Assembly: GCA_900544845.1 (NCBI GenBank)
Contig: UQWV01000023.1
Coordinates: 1 to 31,137, forward strand
DNA length: 31,137 bases
Direction of reading: 5' to 3'
Source of the DNA: an uncultured Collinsella sp.
GTDB taxonomy: Bacteria > Actinomycetota > Coriobacteriia > Coriobacteriales > Coriobacteriaceae
Shown here piece after piece: positions 1 through 9,400 of the stretch (the stretch's first letter is position 1; each line of letters begins with the position of its first letter). The position numbers and the translations under genes are program-made. The notes under the pieces are model-generated. The model saw only the letters and a list, made by a program, of their open reading frames with translations, made no database searches and had not been told where the DNA came from.

Positions 1-10
1 GGTTAAACTG

Positions 11-49
11 AAGGGACTGACCCCGGAGGAGTTCCGGAGACAGTCCCTT
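11..49. repeat. Imperfect palindrome with AAGGGACTG / CAGTCCCTT arms
   Basis: The 9-base arms at 11-19 and 41-49 pair exactly, and an inner CCGGA / TCCGG pair (23-27 with 33-37) stays in register. There is no T-run. Fragments of the same AAGGGACTG / CAGTCCCTT sequence recur at about 14507, 21062 and 25960, so this belongs to a dispersed repeat family rather than being a single terminator. Confidence 0.7.
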
Positions 50-97
50 GCGGCGTAGTTCTTATTTAAGCCGTCCAGGTTTTGGGGTGCAGTTCAT

Positions 98-160
98 TTT
101 GGGACGGGGCTTTTTTGACTACTTTTACATGCAAAGTAGTCAAAAAAGCCCCGTCCCAAA
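98..160. repeat. Perfect 28-bp inverted repeat
   Basis: Bases 98-125 and 133-160 are perfectly complementary around a 7-base loop (126-132). The arm begins TTTGGGACGGGGC and then runs through TTTTTTGACTAC. Such a long perfect stem without decay suggests a recent or maintained element (REP or MITE type). The T6 and A6 blocks lie inside the arms, so it does not look like a classic terminator. No open frame of note overlaps it. Confidence 0.8.
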
Positions 161-180
161 TTAGCTACCCAAGCCGAAAT

Positions 181-273
181 GAGAGTGGATTTTCGGACAC
201 TCACCTCACGAGAGTGGAAAATCTCCCACTTTGGACAGCAATGAACGCAAAAAGTGGGAGATTATCCACTCTC
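181..273. repeat. GAGAGTGG palindrome with a direct half-copy, family copy 1
   Basis: The arms at 210-232 and 251-273 pair at 22 of 23 positions (GAGAGTGGAAAATCTCCC and so on). The first part of the same arm (GAGAGTGGA) also appears directly repeated at 181, 29 bp upstream of the arm at 210. A second element of the same design, with the same 29-bp offset, is at 28858-28950. Confidence 0.75.
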
Positions 274-327
274 AATTTATTGCACCCCGGGCCAAGGTAA
301 CGCCGCAAGTTGAGCATAAGTCAGCGA

Positions 328-425
328 AAACGCCCCTAAGCGAGCAAGGTGACGTGAAAGAGGAGGGAAGCGTACTTCGGTACGCGACCGACGATTGAAC
401 GTCAGATTGCCGCCTAGGGGCGTTT
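328..425 (+). ncRNA. Candidate structured RNA or long hairpin element with UUCG loop
   Basis: Three nested pairings share one axis: an outer 11-bp stem (328-338 with 415-425), a middle TGACGT / ACGTCA stem (350-355 with 399-404, extended by GCAA 344-347 / TTGC 407-410), and an apical GCGTAC-TTCG-GTACGC hairpin at 370-385. Read on the plus strand the loop is a C(UUCG)G tetraloop, the very stable RNA form, which favours plus-strand transcription. A purine-rich GAGGAGGG segment at about 360-367 would sit in an internal loop. On the minus strand it lies 3' of prfA and ends in a short T4 run, so a terminator role is also possible. No known RNA family was recognised. Confidence 0.45.
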
Positions 426-438
426 GCAGCGTCGAGCC

Positions 439-465
439 GTTACGCGGTTTGTAAAACCGCGTAAC
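439..465. repeat. GTTACGCGG hairpin abutting the prfA stop codon
   Basis: A perfect 12-bp stem (439-450 with 454-465) with a 3-base loop. Its last base directly touches the prfA stop codon (complement at 466-468). A relative at 30187-30214 has the same flank (GTCGAGC) and compensatory arm changes (CGCGG / CCGCG here against CGGCG / CGCCG there). It may act as a 3'-end stabiliser or weak terminator for prfA; there is no T-run. Confidence 0.75.
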
Positions 466-1533
466 CTACACGGCCTGTGCCAGCTTCTCGGCTCGCTCGG
501 CGGCGGCGAGTGCCTCGATGACGGTGCCGAGCTGGTCGCCCAGAAGGACGCCGTTGTAGGTGGAGTTGAAACCGATGCGGTGATCGGTCACGCGGTCCTG
601 GGGCTGGTTGTAGGTACGGATCTTCTCGGAACGGTTGCCGTGGCCGATCTGGCTCTGACGCTCGGCACCAAGCTCGGCCTGCTGCTTCTCAAGCTCCATC
701 TCGTACAGACGGGCGCGCAGCATCTGCATGCAGACCTCGCGGTTCTGGATCTGGGAACGCTGCTCCTGCGACTGCACCACGGTGTTGGTGGGCAGGTGGG
801 TGATACGCACGGCGGAGTAGGTGGTGTTAACGCACTGACCGCCAGGGCCCGAGGCGCAGTAGGTGTCGATGCGCAGGTCGGACTGGTTGATCTGGACGTC
901 GATCTCCTCGGCCTCGGGAAGCACGGCGACGGTTGCCGTGGAGGTCTGGATGCGACCCTGGGACTCGGTCTTGGGAACGCGCTGGACGCGGTGCACGCCG
1001 GACTCGAACTTCATGACGGAGTAGACGCGGTCGCCCTCGACCTTGAACTCGATGGACTTAAAGCCGCCGGCCTCGCTGGGGCTGGAATCGAGCACGGTGG
1101 TCTTCCAGCCGCGCGACTCGCAGAAGCGCTGGTACATCTTGTAGAGGTCGCCGGCAAAGATGGCCGCCTCGTCGCCACCGGCGGCGGAGCGGATCTCGAC
1201 GATGGTGTTCTTGTCGTCGTTGGGGTCGCTCGGGATGAGCATGTACTTGATGTCTTCCTCGAGCTGCGGGAGCTTTTCCTCGTTCTCGGAGATGTCCATC
1301 TGGAGCATCTCCTTCTCGTCCGCATCGGTGGTGTCGCGGAGCATCTCCTTGGCGGCCTCGATGTCATCGAGCGCGCCGATGTACTCGCGCGAGGCGGCGA
1401 TGAGGTCGGACTGGTGCGCGTACTCCTTGTTGAGGCGCGTGAACTCCTTGATATCGGAGGCGACGGCCGGGTCGGAAAGCTTCTTCTCGAGCTCCTCGTA
1501 GGCCTTAATGATCTTTTCGAGCTTGTCGCGCAT
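466..1533 (-). CDS. prfA: Peptide chain release factor 1
   Basis: This cytoplasmic class-I release factor recognises UAA/UAG in the ribosomal A site and triggers peptidyl-tRNA hydrolysis. The 355 residues match RF1 length. The catalytic GGQ motif is at residues 231-233, within GPGGQCVNTTYSAVRITH. The codon-recognition loop reads PKT at 187-189 (RF1 has PxT, RF2 has SPF), so this is RF1. The N-terminal coiled-coil part and the domain around SAAGGDEAAIFA (116-127) are intact. The start is supported by an AAGGAGTT ribosome binding site 6 bases upstream. In many bacteria prmC/hemK, which methylates the GGQ glutamine, follows prfA; here the downstream 465 bases are gene-free, so prmC must be elsewhere. 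Confidence 0.96.
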   Translation of the reverse strand: MRDKLEKIIKAYEELEKKLSDPAVASDIKEFTRLNKEYAHQSDLIAASREYIGALDDIEAAKEMLRDTTDADEKEMLQMDISENEEKLPQLEEDIKYMLIPSDPNDDKNTIVEIRSAAGGDEAAIFAGDLYKMYQRFCESRGWKTTVLDSSPSEAGGFKSIEFKVEGDRVYSVMKFESGVHRVQRVPKTESQGRIQTSTATVAVLPEAEEIDVQINQSDLRIDTYCASGPGGQCVNTTYSAVRITHLPTNTVVQSQEQRSQIQNREVCMQMLRARLYEMELEKQQAELGAERQSQIGHGNRSEKIRTYNQPQDRVTDHRIGFNSTYNGVLLGDQLGTVIEALAAAERAEKLAQAV

Positions 1534-1879
1534 GGCGGAACTCCTTTATATGCGTGAAGGTGAAAATCGGCAGAATTGATGGGGCGCGCGGCGCCGCTGC
1601 GGGGGTAAGCCCGGCTAGAACATGTCGATCTTCAGATACATGCGCATCCCTTCGCGTATGGGGTACATAGTTGTGGTCTAACCCATACATGATAGCGTGC
1701 GCAGGCATACCTGCATATAACCCGCACGGAATGCGACAAAGGGCCAGTCCCTTCCTTGAATATCAACTTCATCCGAACACCTCCCGCATTCATCCGTACA
1801 TGTGCGGATGAATGCGGAAATCCGATACCCCGAGGGCAGGATCGGCCGGCCCCCGAGAGAAGTTCGATAATGCAAGGCT
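1534..1879. other. Gene-free stretch between the ATPase gene and prfA
   Basis: No convincing gene. It must hold the prfA promoter, but I could not find a confident -35/-10 pair. It contains a GTATGGG / CCCATAC dyad (1656-1662 with 1682-1688), a short GCAGG / CCTGC palindrome at 1701-1714, an AAAGGG / CCCTT fragment of the dispersed repeat at about 1738-1753, and the 34-bp palindrome listed separately. On the minus strand an ATG at about 1648 opens a 10-codon frame that ends in TAG near 1618; a leader peptide is possible but unsupported. Confidence 0.5.
1784..1817. terminator. 34-bp near-perfect palindrome 3' of the ATPase gene
   Basis: CCGCATTCATCCG pairs with CGGATGAATGCGG around an ACATGT centre, with a single T/G mismatch (1797 with 1804). 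It lies about 60 bases beyond the stop of the minus-strand ATPase gene and could form a terminator hairpin, though no T-run follows. It could equally be a protein-binding palindrome. Confidence 0.4.
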
Positions 1880-3205
1880 CTACTTCAAGAACATGGCCAT
1901 ATATAACGGAAGCGTCACCTTTTTGCCGTCTCGGCCGACGTTACCGTCTATCAGCTTGTATCCAAGGTTCACGTCCTGCCGCTCGAGCACGTCGTTGAGC
2001 GATACCGTAGATCCGCGCGAGGCCTTCACCTCAATGGGTACAACGCTCGCGTCGGGCGAGTCGACGAGAAACTCTATTTCCCTATCGCCCTTCTGCGACC
2101 GCCAATAGCGCAGAGCCACACCCCGCGCCGAAAGCATGCAGGCGACCAGGTTCTCGTAGAGGCCGCCCTTCATGGGACCCGCGAGCTTGTTGTTCACCAC
2201 CGCTTCCAGCATTTCGAAACCGTACATGGCCATGAGCACGCCCGTATCGGCGGCATAGAGGCGAAACTTTGTCCCGTCTTCATAGGCGGCAAGAGGGAAT
2301 TGGGCGGCGCTCACCGACTGGCACCGTCGCACCATACCCGCCCCCACGAGCCAATCCACGGACGAGCCAAATTTGCGCGCCGTTCCCCTGTTCTCAACCA
2401 CAGAATACTGGAACTTCGTATTCTCCTTTGCAAGCTGGCGCGGCAACGATTCAAAGCACGCCCGCGCACGCACGCGCTCGGGGGCTTGCGCATATCGAGC
2501 CACGTCGTCGAGGTACGAGGCGAGCAGCCTGCTTTGCTCGTCGAAAGCAACGGCGAAGTTGCCCGTCCGCGCAAAGACGTCCACCACCGCAGGCATACCG
2601 CCGACCGCGAGGTACTCACGCAGCATCTGCATCATCTTCTGGTTCACCGCAACGGGCACGGGCATCAACGACTCATAGTATTCCCGCAAATTGGCGATAT
2701 CGTCCTCCCCATACCCGCGCGCCCAAAGGTACTCCTCAAAATCGAGGGGGCCCATTTCGACCTCTCGCTCGTACCCAACGGGAATGGAGGCGAGCGCAGC
2801 CTCCTCTTTGAACCGAATGCCCAAGAGCGAGCCCGATGCAACGACATCGCACCTGCCGTCGAGAGCGAGATACTTAAGCGCAGCGCGAGCACGCGGGCAC
2901 TCCTGAATCTCGTCGAGGAAAAGAAGCGTTCGTCCTGGAACAAATCTCACGCCGGGCACGACGAGCGATATCTGCCGATAGATCGAGTCGGCATCGATTG
3001 GGCCATCGAACACCCGCTTAAGGTCCGGGGACCCAATGAAGTCTATGGAGATAAAGCTTTCGTAGTCCTGCCGTCCGAACTCGGCGACGATGTACGACTT
3101 GCCAACCTGTCGCGCACCCTTGATGAGAAGGCATTCGGCGCCCTTTTCCGCCCGCCACGAACGGAGGGCATCGAGCATCTTTCGCCTCAGCACACTACGC
3201 ACCAT
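1880..3205 (-). CDS. AAA+ ATPase with DUF4143-type C-terminal domain
   Basis: This belongs to the common bacterial/archaeal family of AAA_14 ATPases with a C-terminal DUF4143 domain, whose biological role is not established. Walker A is GARQVGKS (30-37), Walker B is LLFLDEIQE (94-102), and the sensor-like VVASGSLLG is at 121-129. The C-terminal part has EIEFLV...PIEVKAS (376-396), which resembles the PD-(D/E)XK nuclease-fold acid/lysine pattern seen in DUF4143. The 441 residues fit the family. The start is uncertain. The ATG used here has an AGGTG 4 bases upstream; the internal ATG at residue 10 has a better-placed GAGG but would remove part of the conserved N-terminus. A 32-bp-periodic motif array begins 17 bases upstream. 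It is a solitary gene between two hairpins and may be horizontally mobile. Confidence 0.85.
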   Translation of the reverse strand: MVRSVLRRKMLDALRSWRAEKGAECLLIKGARQVGKSYIVAEFGRQDYESFISIDFIGSPDLKRVFDGPIDADSIYRQISLVVPGVRFVPGRTLLFLDEIQECPRARAALKYLALDGRCDVVASGSLLGIRFKEEAALASIPVGYEREVEMGPLDFEEYLWARGYGEDDIANLREYYESLMPVPVAVNQKMMQMLREYLAVGGMPAVVDVFARTGNFAVAFDEQSRLLASYLDDVARYAQAPERVRARACFESLPRQLAKENTKFQYSVVENRGTARKFGSSVDWLVGAGMVRRCQSVSAAQFPLAAYEDGTKFRLYAADTGVLMAMYGFEMLEAVVNNKLAGPMKGGLYENLVACMLSARGVALRYWRSQKGDREIEFLVDSPDASVVPIEVKASRGSTVSLNDVLERQDVNLGYKLIDGNVGRDGKKVTLPLYMAMFLK

Positions 3206-3221
3206 CCTTCACCTGCGGTTT

Positions 3222-3349
3222 GCAGCTTTTCAGGATGAATATTAGCAGCTTTTGCAGCTTTTCCGGGTGTATTTGGCCTAGATTTGCAGCTTTTCCTGGT
3301 CCAGATGGCCGCTTCGTGCAGCTTTTCCGGGCTTCTAGAGGGCGCGGCG
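3222..3349 (-). repeat. Four-unit 32-bp-periodic motif array upstream of the ATPase gene
   Basis: GCAGCTTTTC starts at 3222, 3254, 3286 and 3318, exactly 32 bp apart, with an extra partial copy at 3245. Only the first 10-12 bases of each unit (GCAGCTTTTCCGG consensus) are conserved; the other 20 or so differ. On the strand of the ATPase gene the motif reads GGAAAAGCTGC and the array spans roughly -17 to -145 from its start codon. Thirty-two base pairs is about three helical turns, so the motifs would lie on one DNA face. This suits repeated binding sites better than a decayed simple tandem repeat. Confidence 0.75.
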
Positions 3350-3409
3350 CGCTTAGGAGCTGCAGAATCATAATCGCGTGCAAACGGCGGGTTAACACGG
3401 CCTTTCACC

Positions 3410-3448
3410 AAAAAGGGCGGGCGGCCGCGCCCTGCGACCACCCGCCCT
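3410..3448 (-). terminator. Rho-independent terminator of the giant surface-protein gene
   Basis: On the minus strand AGGGCGGG (3448-3441) pairs with CCCGCCCT (3421-3414). The stem extends inward after one mismatch and is followed at once by a T5 run (3414-3410). It lies about 30 bases after the stop codon at 3477. Confidence 0.85.
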
Positions 3449-3476
3449 CAATCAAAGCCCTTCTCGGCCGCCGCAG

Positions 3477-6400
3477 CTACCGGTTCCGGCGCCGCAGGAT
3501 CACGCCTGCGGCGATCAGCAGCACCGCGCCGCCCGCGATGCCACCCAGGGCCATCGGCGACAAGCTGGTATCGCCCATATTCGGCAGACCCGGCTTCTCC
3601 TCCTTCGGCACCGGCGGCTTGCTCGGAGGATTCGTCGGCGGGTTGACTGGCGGGGTAGTCGGCGGCGTGTACGTGTTCTTGAACACCGGCGCCACGTCGC
3701 CGTCATAGGTTACCGTCGCCACCAGATGGCCCGCACCGTCGTCCGTCACCGTCACCGTTACCTGGTGCTCGGCCGCGTCGTACGTCACGTTCTTCTGAGC
3801 GTCGTTCACCTCGGAGATGCTGTAGCGATACGCCCCGGGCTTGTCGTACGAGATCGCCTTGAAGCCCACCGTGCCGTCCGCCGCGTTCTTGGCGGCCTGC
3901 AGCACCGTGCCGTTGGCGTCCTTCAACTGGAAGGAGAACTGCCCTTCCTTCAGGTCTTCGCCGCTCAGCACCTTGGAGGCCCCCAGCTTCACCTTAGTCG
4001 CGGCCGGCGCGTAGCTGTTGCTGAATGCCACCGCATCCGCAGCCTTGCCGCCCTTGCTGTAGGCAACCTGCGTCTCCAGCGCGTGCGTCTCCGCATTCTC
4101 CGTCACCGTCACCGTCGCGGTAAAGACCGTCGTGTCGTAGGTGACGCCGTTCGCCGTCGCCCCTGCCCGCTCGGACACGGTGTAGACGTACGTCCCCACC
4201 TTGTCCAGCTGCAGCGGCGCGAAGCCGAACGTGCCGTCGGCGCCGTTCTGCACCGTCTGCACCACGTTACCGTCGGCGTCCTTCAGGTCGAAGAAGAACT
4301 CACCCTCGGCCAGGTCGCGGCCGGTCAGAGCCTTCGTTCCGGTAATCGTCGCCGTCGTTGCCGTCGGCGTGTAGGTGTTGGTGAAGGTCAGATCCGCAGC
4401 CGTCTTGTTCGCCGTCGCGGTCAGCTGGCCGCTGCCGTCATCGGTCACGTTCACCGTTACGTCCAGCACCGCATCGCTGTAAGTGATGGTGCCATCTTGG
4501 CCCGCAACCTCCTTCACCTGGTACGCATGCGAACCAGTTGCGGTGTACGAGATGGCCTTGAAGGTAAACGCTTTACCCACGTTCGTGGTCCGGTCGATCT
4601 CCTGCCCGGTGGCCACGTCAATCAGCGCGAATGTGAACTCGCCATCGGCGGGCGTCCGCGTGGTGGCCGGGTCGGCATTCTCAAGCACCTTGGTGCCAGA
4701 GATCTGGTAGGAGGTCTGACCCGGCTGGTAGCTGTTCGCAAACGTCATGGTGTTGGGGGTGACGCCGTTCTCGGTGCCCTCGCTCGGTTTCACCGTAGAG
4801 CTCTCTACCACCAGCTTGCCGTCGTTGTTGTCCTTCACCACGTAGGTCAGGGTGTACGTCTTGCCGGTGTAGGTCACGCCCGGCACGCCCGGCGCGCCGT
4901 CCGTCGGCTGCACCTCACGGACCGTGAAGGGAAAGGTGCCCGCATGGTCGAAGGTCAGCTCGTTAAAGTAAACCTTGCCCTTGGCGTCGTTCTTCTGGGT
5001 CTGGAGCACCGTACCGTCAGACCCCACCAGCTCGAAGGCGAAGTCTCCCGCCTTTAGCTGATAGCTGCCGTCGTGCACGTCAACGCTCTTGGTGAGGGCG
5101 ATCGCGCCGGAGTTCGTCGCCTTCGCCTTGTAGGTGTTGGTGAAGGTGGGCTTCGTGGCGTCCGCGCCGTCGTAGGCGACGCTCGCCTGCAGCGTGCCGG
5201 CATTGTCCACAACCGTCACCACGGCATGATGCACCGCGTCGTCGTAGGTCACGTAGGCCAGATCACCCTTCCGCTCCACGATAGTGTACTCGTACGTGCC
5301 CGGCTTCGCGTAGGAGAAGGCGTCGAAGTTAACGCTTCCGTCCGCGCCGTTGGTCGCGGTCCGGACGGGCTTGGCCCCGGCAAGCTGCTCAGCAGTCATT
5401 TTGCCCTCGCACACATCGAAGGTGAACTCGCCGTCCTTGGGGACGATCGGCGTGTTGTCGTCCTTCTTCACATAGCTCTTCTGCGCACCGAGGGCCAGAC
5501 CGGTCGCGGCCGGCTGGTAGGTGTTGGTGAAGGTATCCGAGCCGGATGCGCTCGTCACGATCGCCTTCGCATTCAGTGCTCCGTTCCCGCCGTCTGTGAC
5601 CGTCACCGTATAGGTGAGGGCATGATTGTCATAGACCATGCCCGGCTCCGCGCCCGGCTGCTCCACGATGGTGTAGGTGAAGTCCTTGCTCGCGGCACCG
5701 TCCAAGTCGGAGAGCTGGAACTCGCGCGTGAAGCAGACCTTGCCGTTTGCATCGTTCTTCGCGGTGGCGATCACGTTGCCGGCAGCGTCCTTCAGGTCGA
5801 AGGTGAACTCGCCGTCCGCAGGCTTCGTCGTGTGATCGAAGCCGTCCGCAACCTTGATGGTCTTGGTCGCCGTCAGCTCCACGGATCCCTTTGCGGTGTA
5901 GGTGTTGTTGAAGGTGGGAGCCGTAGCGGTACCGTCATAGGTGACGGTCACCTTCGTCTTGTTGTTGTCGTCCTGGTTCTGCTCTACCTTGACGTGGACC
6001 TTGACTTCCTTGGCGTCGTAGACCACGCCGTCGACGGCCTGGTCGGCTTTCTCCTCCTTGAACGTGTAGTCGTACTCGCCCAGGTTCAGGTTCTTGACGG
6101 TCAGCTTGACCTTGCCGTCCTGGTCGTTGGTGCCCTTGGAAACCTCGTTGCCGGCCTGGTCGTACAGGCCGAAAGTGAACGCACCAGCCGTCAGGTCCTT
6201 GCCCGTGAGGGTCTTCTTTGCCTCGATGGTTGCATCGGCCGTCGGCCTCGCGTTGGTGAAGGTCGGCACGGCCTTATCGCCGCCGTAGGTGGCGACCGCC
6301 TTTAGCGTGCCGTTCTTGTTATCAGTGACCCTAACGTGCACGTTCACCGTCTTGCCGTCGTAGACGACGGTCGAGTCGTTGCCGGCAACCTCCTTGATGG

Positions 6401-9400
6401 TGTAGTCGTGATCGCCCGGCGTGTCGTAGCTGATTGCCTGGAAGGCGACCTTGCCGTCCTTGTCATTCTGGACGGCCTGGATCACGTTGCCATCCTTGTC
6501 GAACAGCTGGAACGTGAAGTCGCCCCCTGCGAGCTCGCCGCCTTTGAAGCGCTTCGTCGCCTTGAGCGTTACCGAGGTCCCCTTCGGGCGGTACGCGTTC
6601 GTGAAGGTCTGCGAGTTGTCTCCACTCGTTACCTGCGGCGTGGCCCTCAGCGTGCCGGTGCCATCGTCCGCGACCGTCACCTTGTAGGTGAGCGGATGGG
6701 TGTCGTAGACCATGCCCGGCTCCGTGCCCGGCTGCTCCACGATGGTGTAGGTGAAGTCCTTGCTCGCGGCGCCGTCCAAGTCGGCGAGCTTGAAGTCGCG
6801 CGTGAACACCACCGTTCCGTCGGCCCCGTTCGTTACGGTATCGATGGGCTCGCCTTCAGCACTATCTCCGCTGTACAGGGCGAAGGTGTACTCGCCGCCC
6901 TTCAGCTTGACATCGTGCTTGAAGCCGTCCGCGACCGCGACGACCTTAGTCGCCGTCAGCTCCACGGAGCCGGTTGCGTCGTAAGTGTTCTTAAAGGTGG
7001 GGGCATCCGTCTTGCCGTCGTCGTAGGTGACGCTTGCCTCCAGCTGGCCGGCGTTGTCCACGACCTTCACCACGGCGTGGTGCACCGTATCGTCGTAGGT
7101 CACGTAGGCCAGGTCGCCCTTCCGCTCCACGATGGTGTACTCGTGAGTGCCCGGCTTCGCGTAGGAGAAGGCGTCGAAGCTGACGCTTCCGTCCGCGCCG
7201 TTGGTCGCGGTCCGGACGGGCTTGGCTCCGGCAAGCTGCGCAGCCGTCAGGTTGCCCTCGTACAGGTCGAAGGTGAACTCGCCACCCTTGAGCGTGGCCT
7301 GCGTGTTGTCGGACTTCACGTACGATTTCTTCGCCGTGAGTGTAGCCGAGGTCTCGGCAGGCTGGTACTTGTTGGTGAAGGTCGGGGCGTCATTCTTGTC
7401 GTCATAGGTGACAGTCGCCTTTGCCTTGTCACCGTCCGCCTTCACCGAGACGTGGACCTTCACCGCCGCGGTATCGTAGGTGATGGTCGAATCGCTGCCA
7501 GCGACCTCCTTGAGCGTGTAGTCGTACTCGCCTATGGTCAGACCGGTGAGGATGAGCTTAATCTTGCCGTCCTTGTCGTTCTGGACAGTCTGGATGGGAT
7601 CAACCGTAGTCGTGTCGCCTTGATATAGGCCGAAAGTGAACGCACCAGCCGTCAGGTCCTTGCCCTTGAGGGTCTTCGTCGCCTCGATAGTGGCGTCGGC
7701 CGTCGGCTTCGAGTTGGTGAAGGTCGGAGCGTCGGCCTTGCCGTCGTAGGTGGCGGTCGCGCTCAGCGTGCCGTTCTTGTTATCGGTGACGCTAACGTGC
7801 ACTTTCACCGTCTTGCCATCGTAAACGATAGTCGGGTCGGCGCCTTCGACCTCCTTGATGGTGTAGTCGTGCTCACCAGCCTCGGTGTAATCAATGGCCG
7901 GGAAGGTGATGTTGCCGTTGGCATCGTTCTTTTCTTCGGCGACAACCTTATCGCCCTCCTTCACCTGGAATGAGAACTGCTGGTTCTCAAGGGTGCCGCC
8001 CGTAAATTGCTTCTTCGCCGCCAGGGTCACGGAACCCTTCGCAGCATAGCTGTTGTTGAAGGTGGCGAGGTTCACCTTGCCGTTCTTGACCTCAAGCGTC
8101 TCGCGCTTGTCATCGCCGCTCTTCTCCACCGTCACGCCCGTGACGGTCAGCTTGGCGTTCTTATCCTCGACCCTTACCGTGACGGTATAGGTCGAGGCGT
8201 CCATCGTCCAGCCGGCGTTCTGCACGCCGTCCACCGCGGGATCATCATCGGCGTTGCGTGCCTCGGTGAGCGTGAACGCGTACTCGCCCGCCTTGTTGAA
8301 CGTCATATTCGAGAAGTCGACCGTCTGGCCCTTGTCCTTGATAATCTTGTCCTTCGTGGCCTTGGACTCCGCGTGCGCGTCGCCCGCCAGGTCGTCCGAC
8401 ACACCCAAGTCGCCGGCGGCGATCTTCTGCTGCGTCTCTTCCGTGGCGGTCAGCGTGAACGAGAACGCCTTCTCCGTGCTCTCAACACCGGAGATCTTCT
8501 TCGTCACCTGCGGGGTCAGCTTATCGCTGGCAGTCGTCTTGTAGCTGTTCTTGAACGGGATGGTTGCCGTGTTGCCCTCGAGCGTTCCGTTGGGCGCAAA
8601 CTCACGATAATCGACCTTCTCGCCATCACTGTTCAGAACTGTCGTCTCGATTTTCAGCGTACCGTCGCCGTTGTCGAACACCGCGATCTCGATGGTGTAG
8701 GCCGCCTTGTCGTAGGTGTAGCCGGCGGGAACGGGCTTCGGCACGTTCTCTTCCACCCTGTATTGGTAGACGTTGGCGCGGCATTCATTGCTCACGTCGT
8801 CGTGTGTGAACTGCAAGCCCTTCGGCAGCAGGCTCACGGTCTTGGTGTCCCCGAGCTTCATCTCGGGAATCTTGACGGTCTTCGTCCCACCCGTGATGCC
8901 GAGCTTCTTCGCCGCGGCGTCGGCGGAGGTCAGGATGAACTTCGTGCCATCCTGGCCCTCGGCCTGATAGTCCTCGGGCGTCACCGTAAAGCTGAATGTG
9001 CTGCTCACATCACCGGTGCCGGTGAATTTCTTCTCAATCTGCAGACCGGCCTTCGCACCGTACTCGACCGTCTCGACCTTGTACTCGTTCTTGAACGGGA
9101 CGATAGGCGTAGCGGGATTCGCACCGCGACTCGAGACCGTCTGCACGTAGTTGGTCGTGGTATCGAGGCCCTTAATCGTCTCGGCCGTCAGCTTATTAAC
9201 GTCGCCGTCCTCGCCGACAAGCGCTGTCACGTCCGGGCCCTTCACGACCGTCGTCTCGGTGTAGAGCTGACCCTTGTTATCCTGGTTCGGTTTCACCGCG
9301 ATGAGCACGTAGGCGTCACCGGGGTACTCGGTGTCATACGTGTATCCATTAGCGTTGGCGCCATGCACCTCAGACACCTTGTACACGTACGTCTTGTTGT

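Noticed and set aside
424..1557. 377-codon plus-strand frame over prfA
   Set aside because: It is the mirror of the prfA codon bias, low-complexity Leu/Gly/Val/Asp-rich. prfA on the other strand is unambiguous.
1618..1650. Ten-codon leader peptide upstream of prfA
   Set aside because: No clear ribosome binding site, attenuator or conservation evidence; too short to support.
3222..3349. CRISPR-like array
   Set aside because: The conserved part is only 10-12 bases, the period is too short for repeat plus spacer, and there are no cas genes.
3187..3441. Small minus-strand frame containing the PEKL / GKAA-like repeats
   Set aside because: The repeat period of 32 bp shifts frame at each unit, so no consistent peptide repeat is encoded. 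DNA binding sites are a better explanation.
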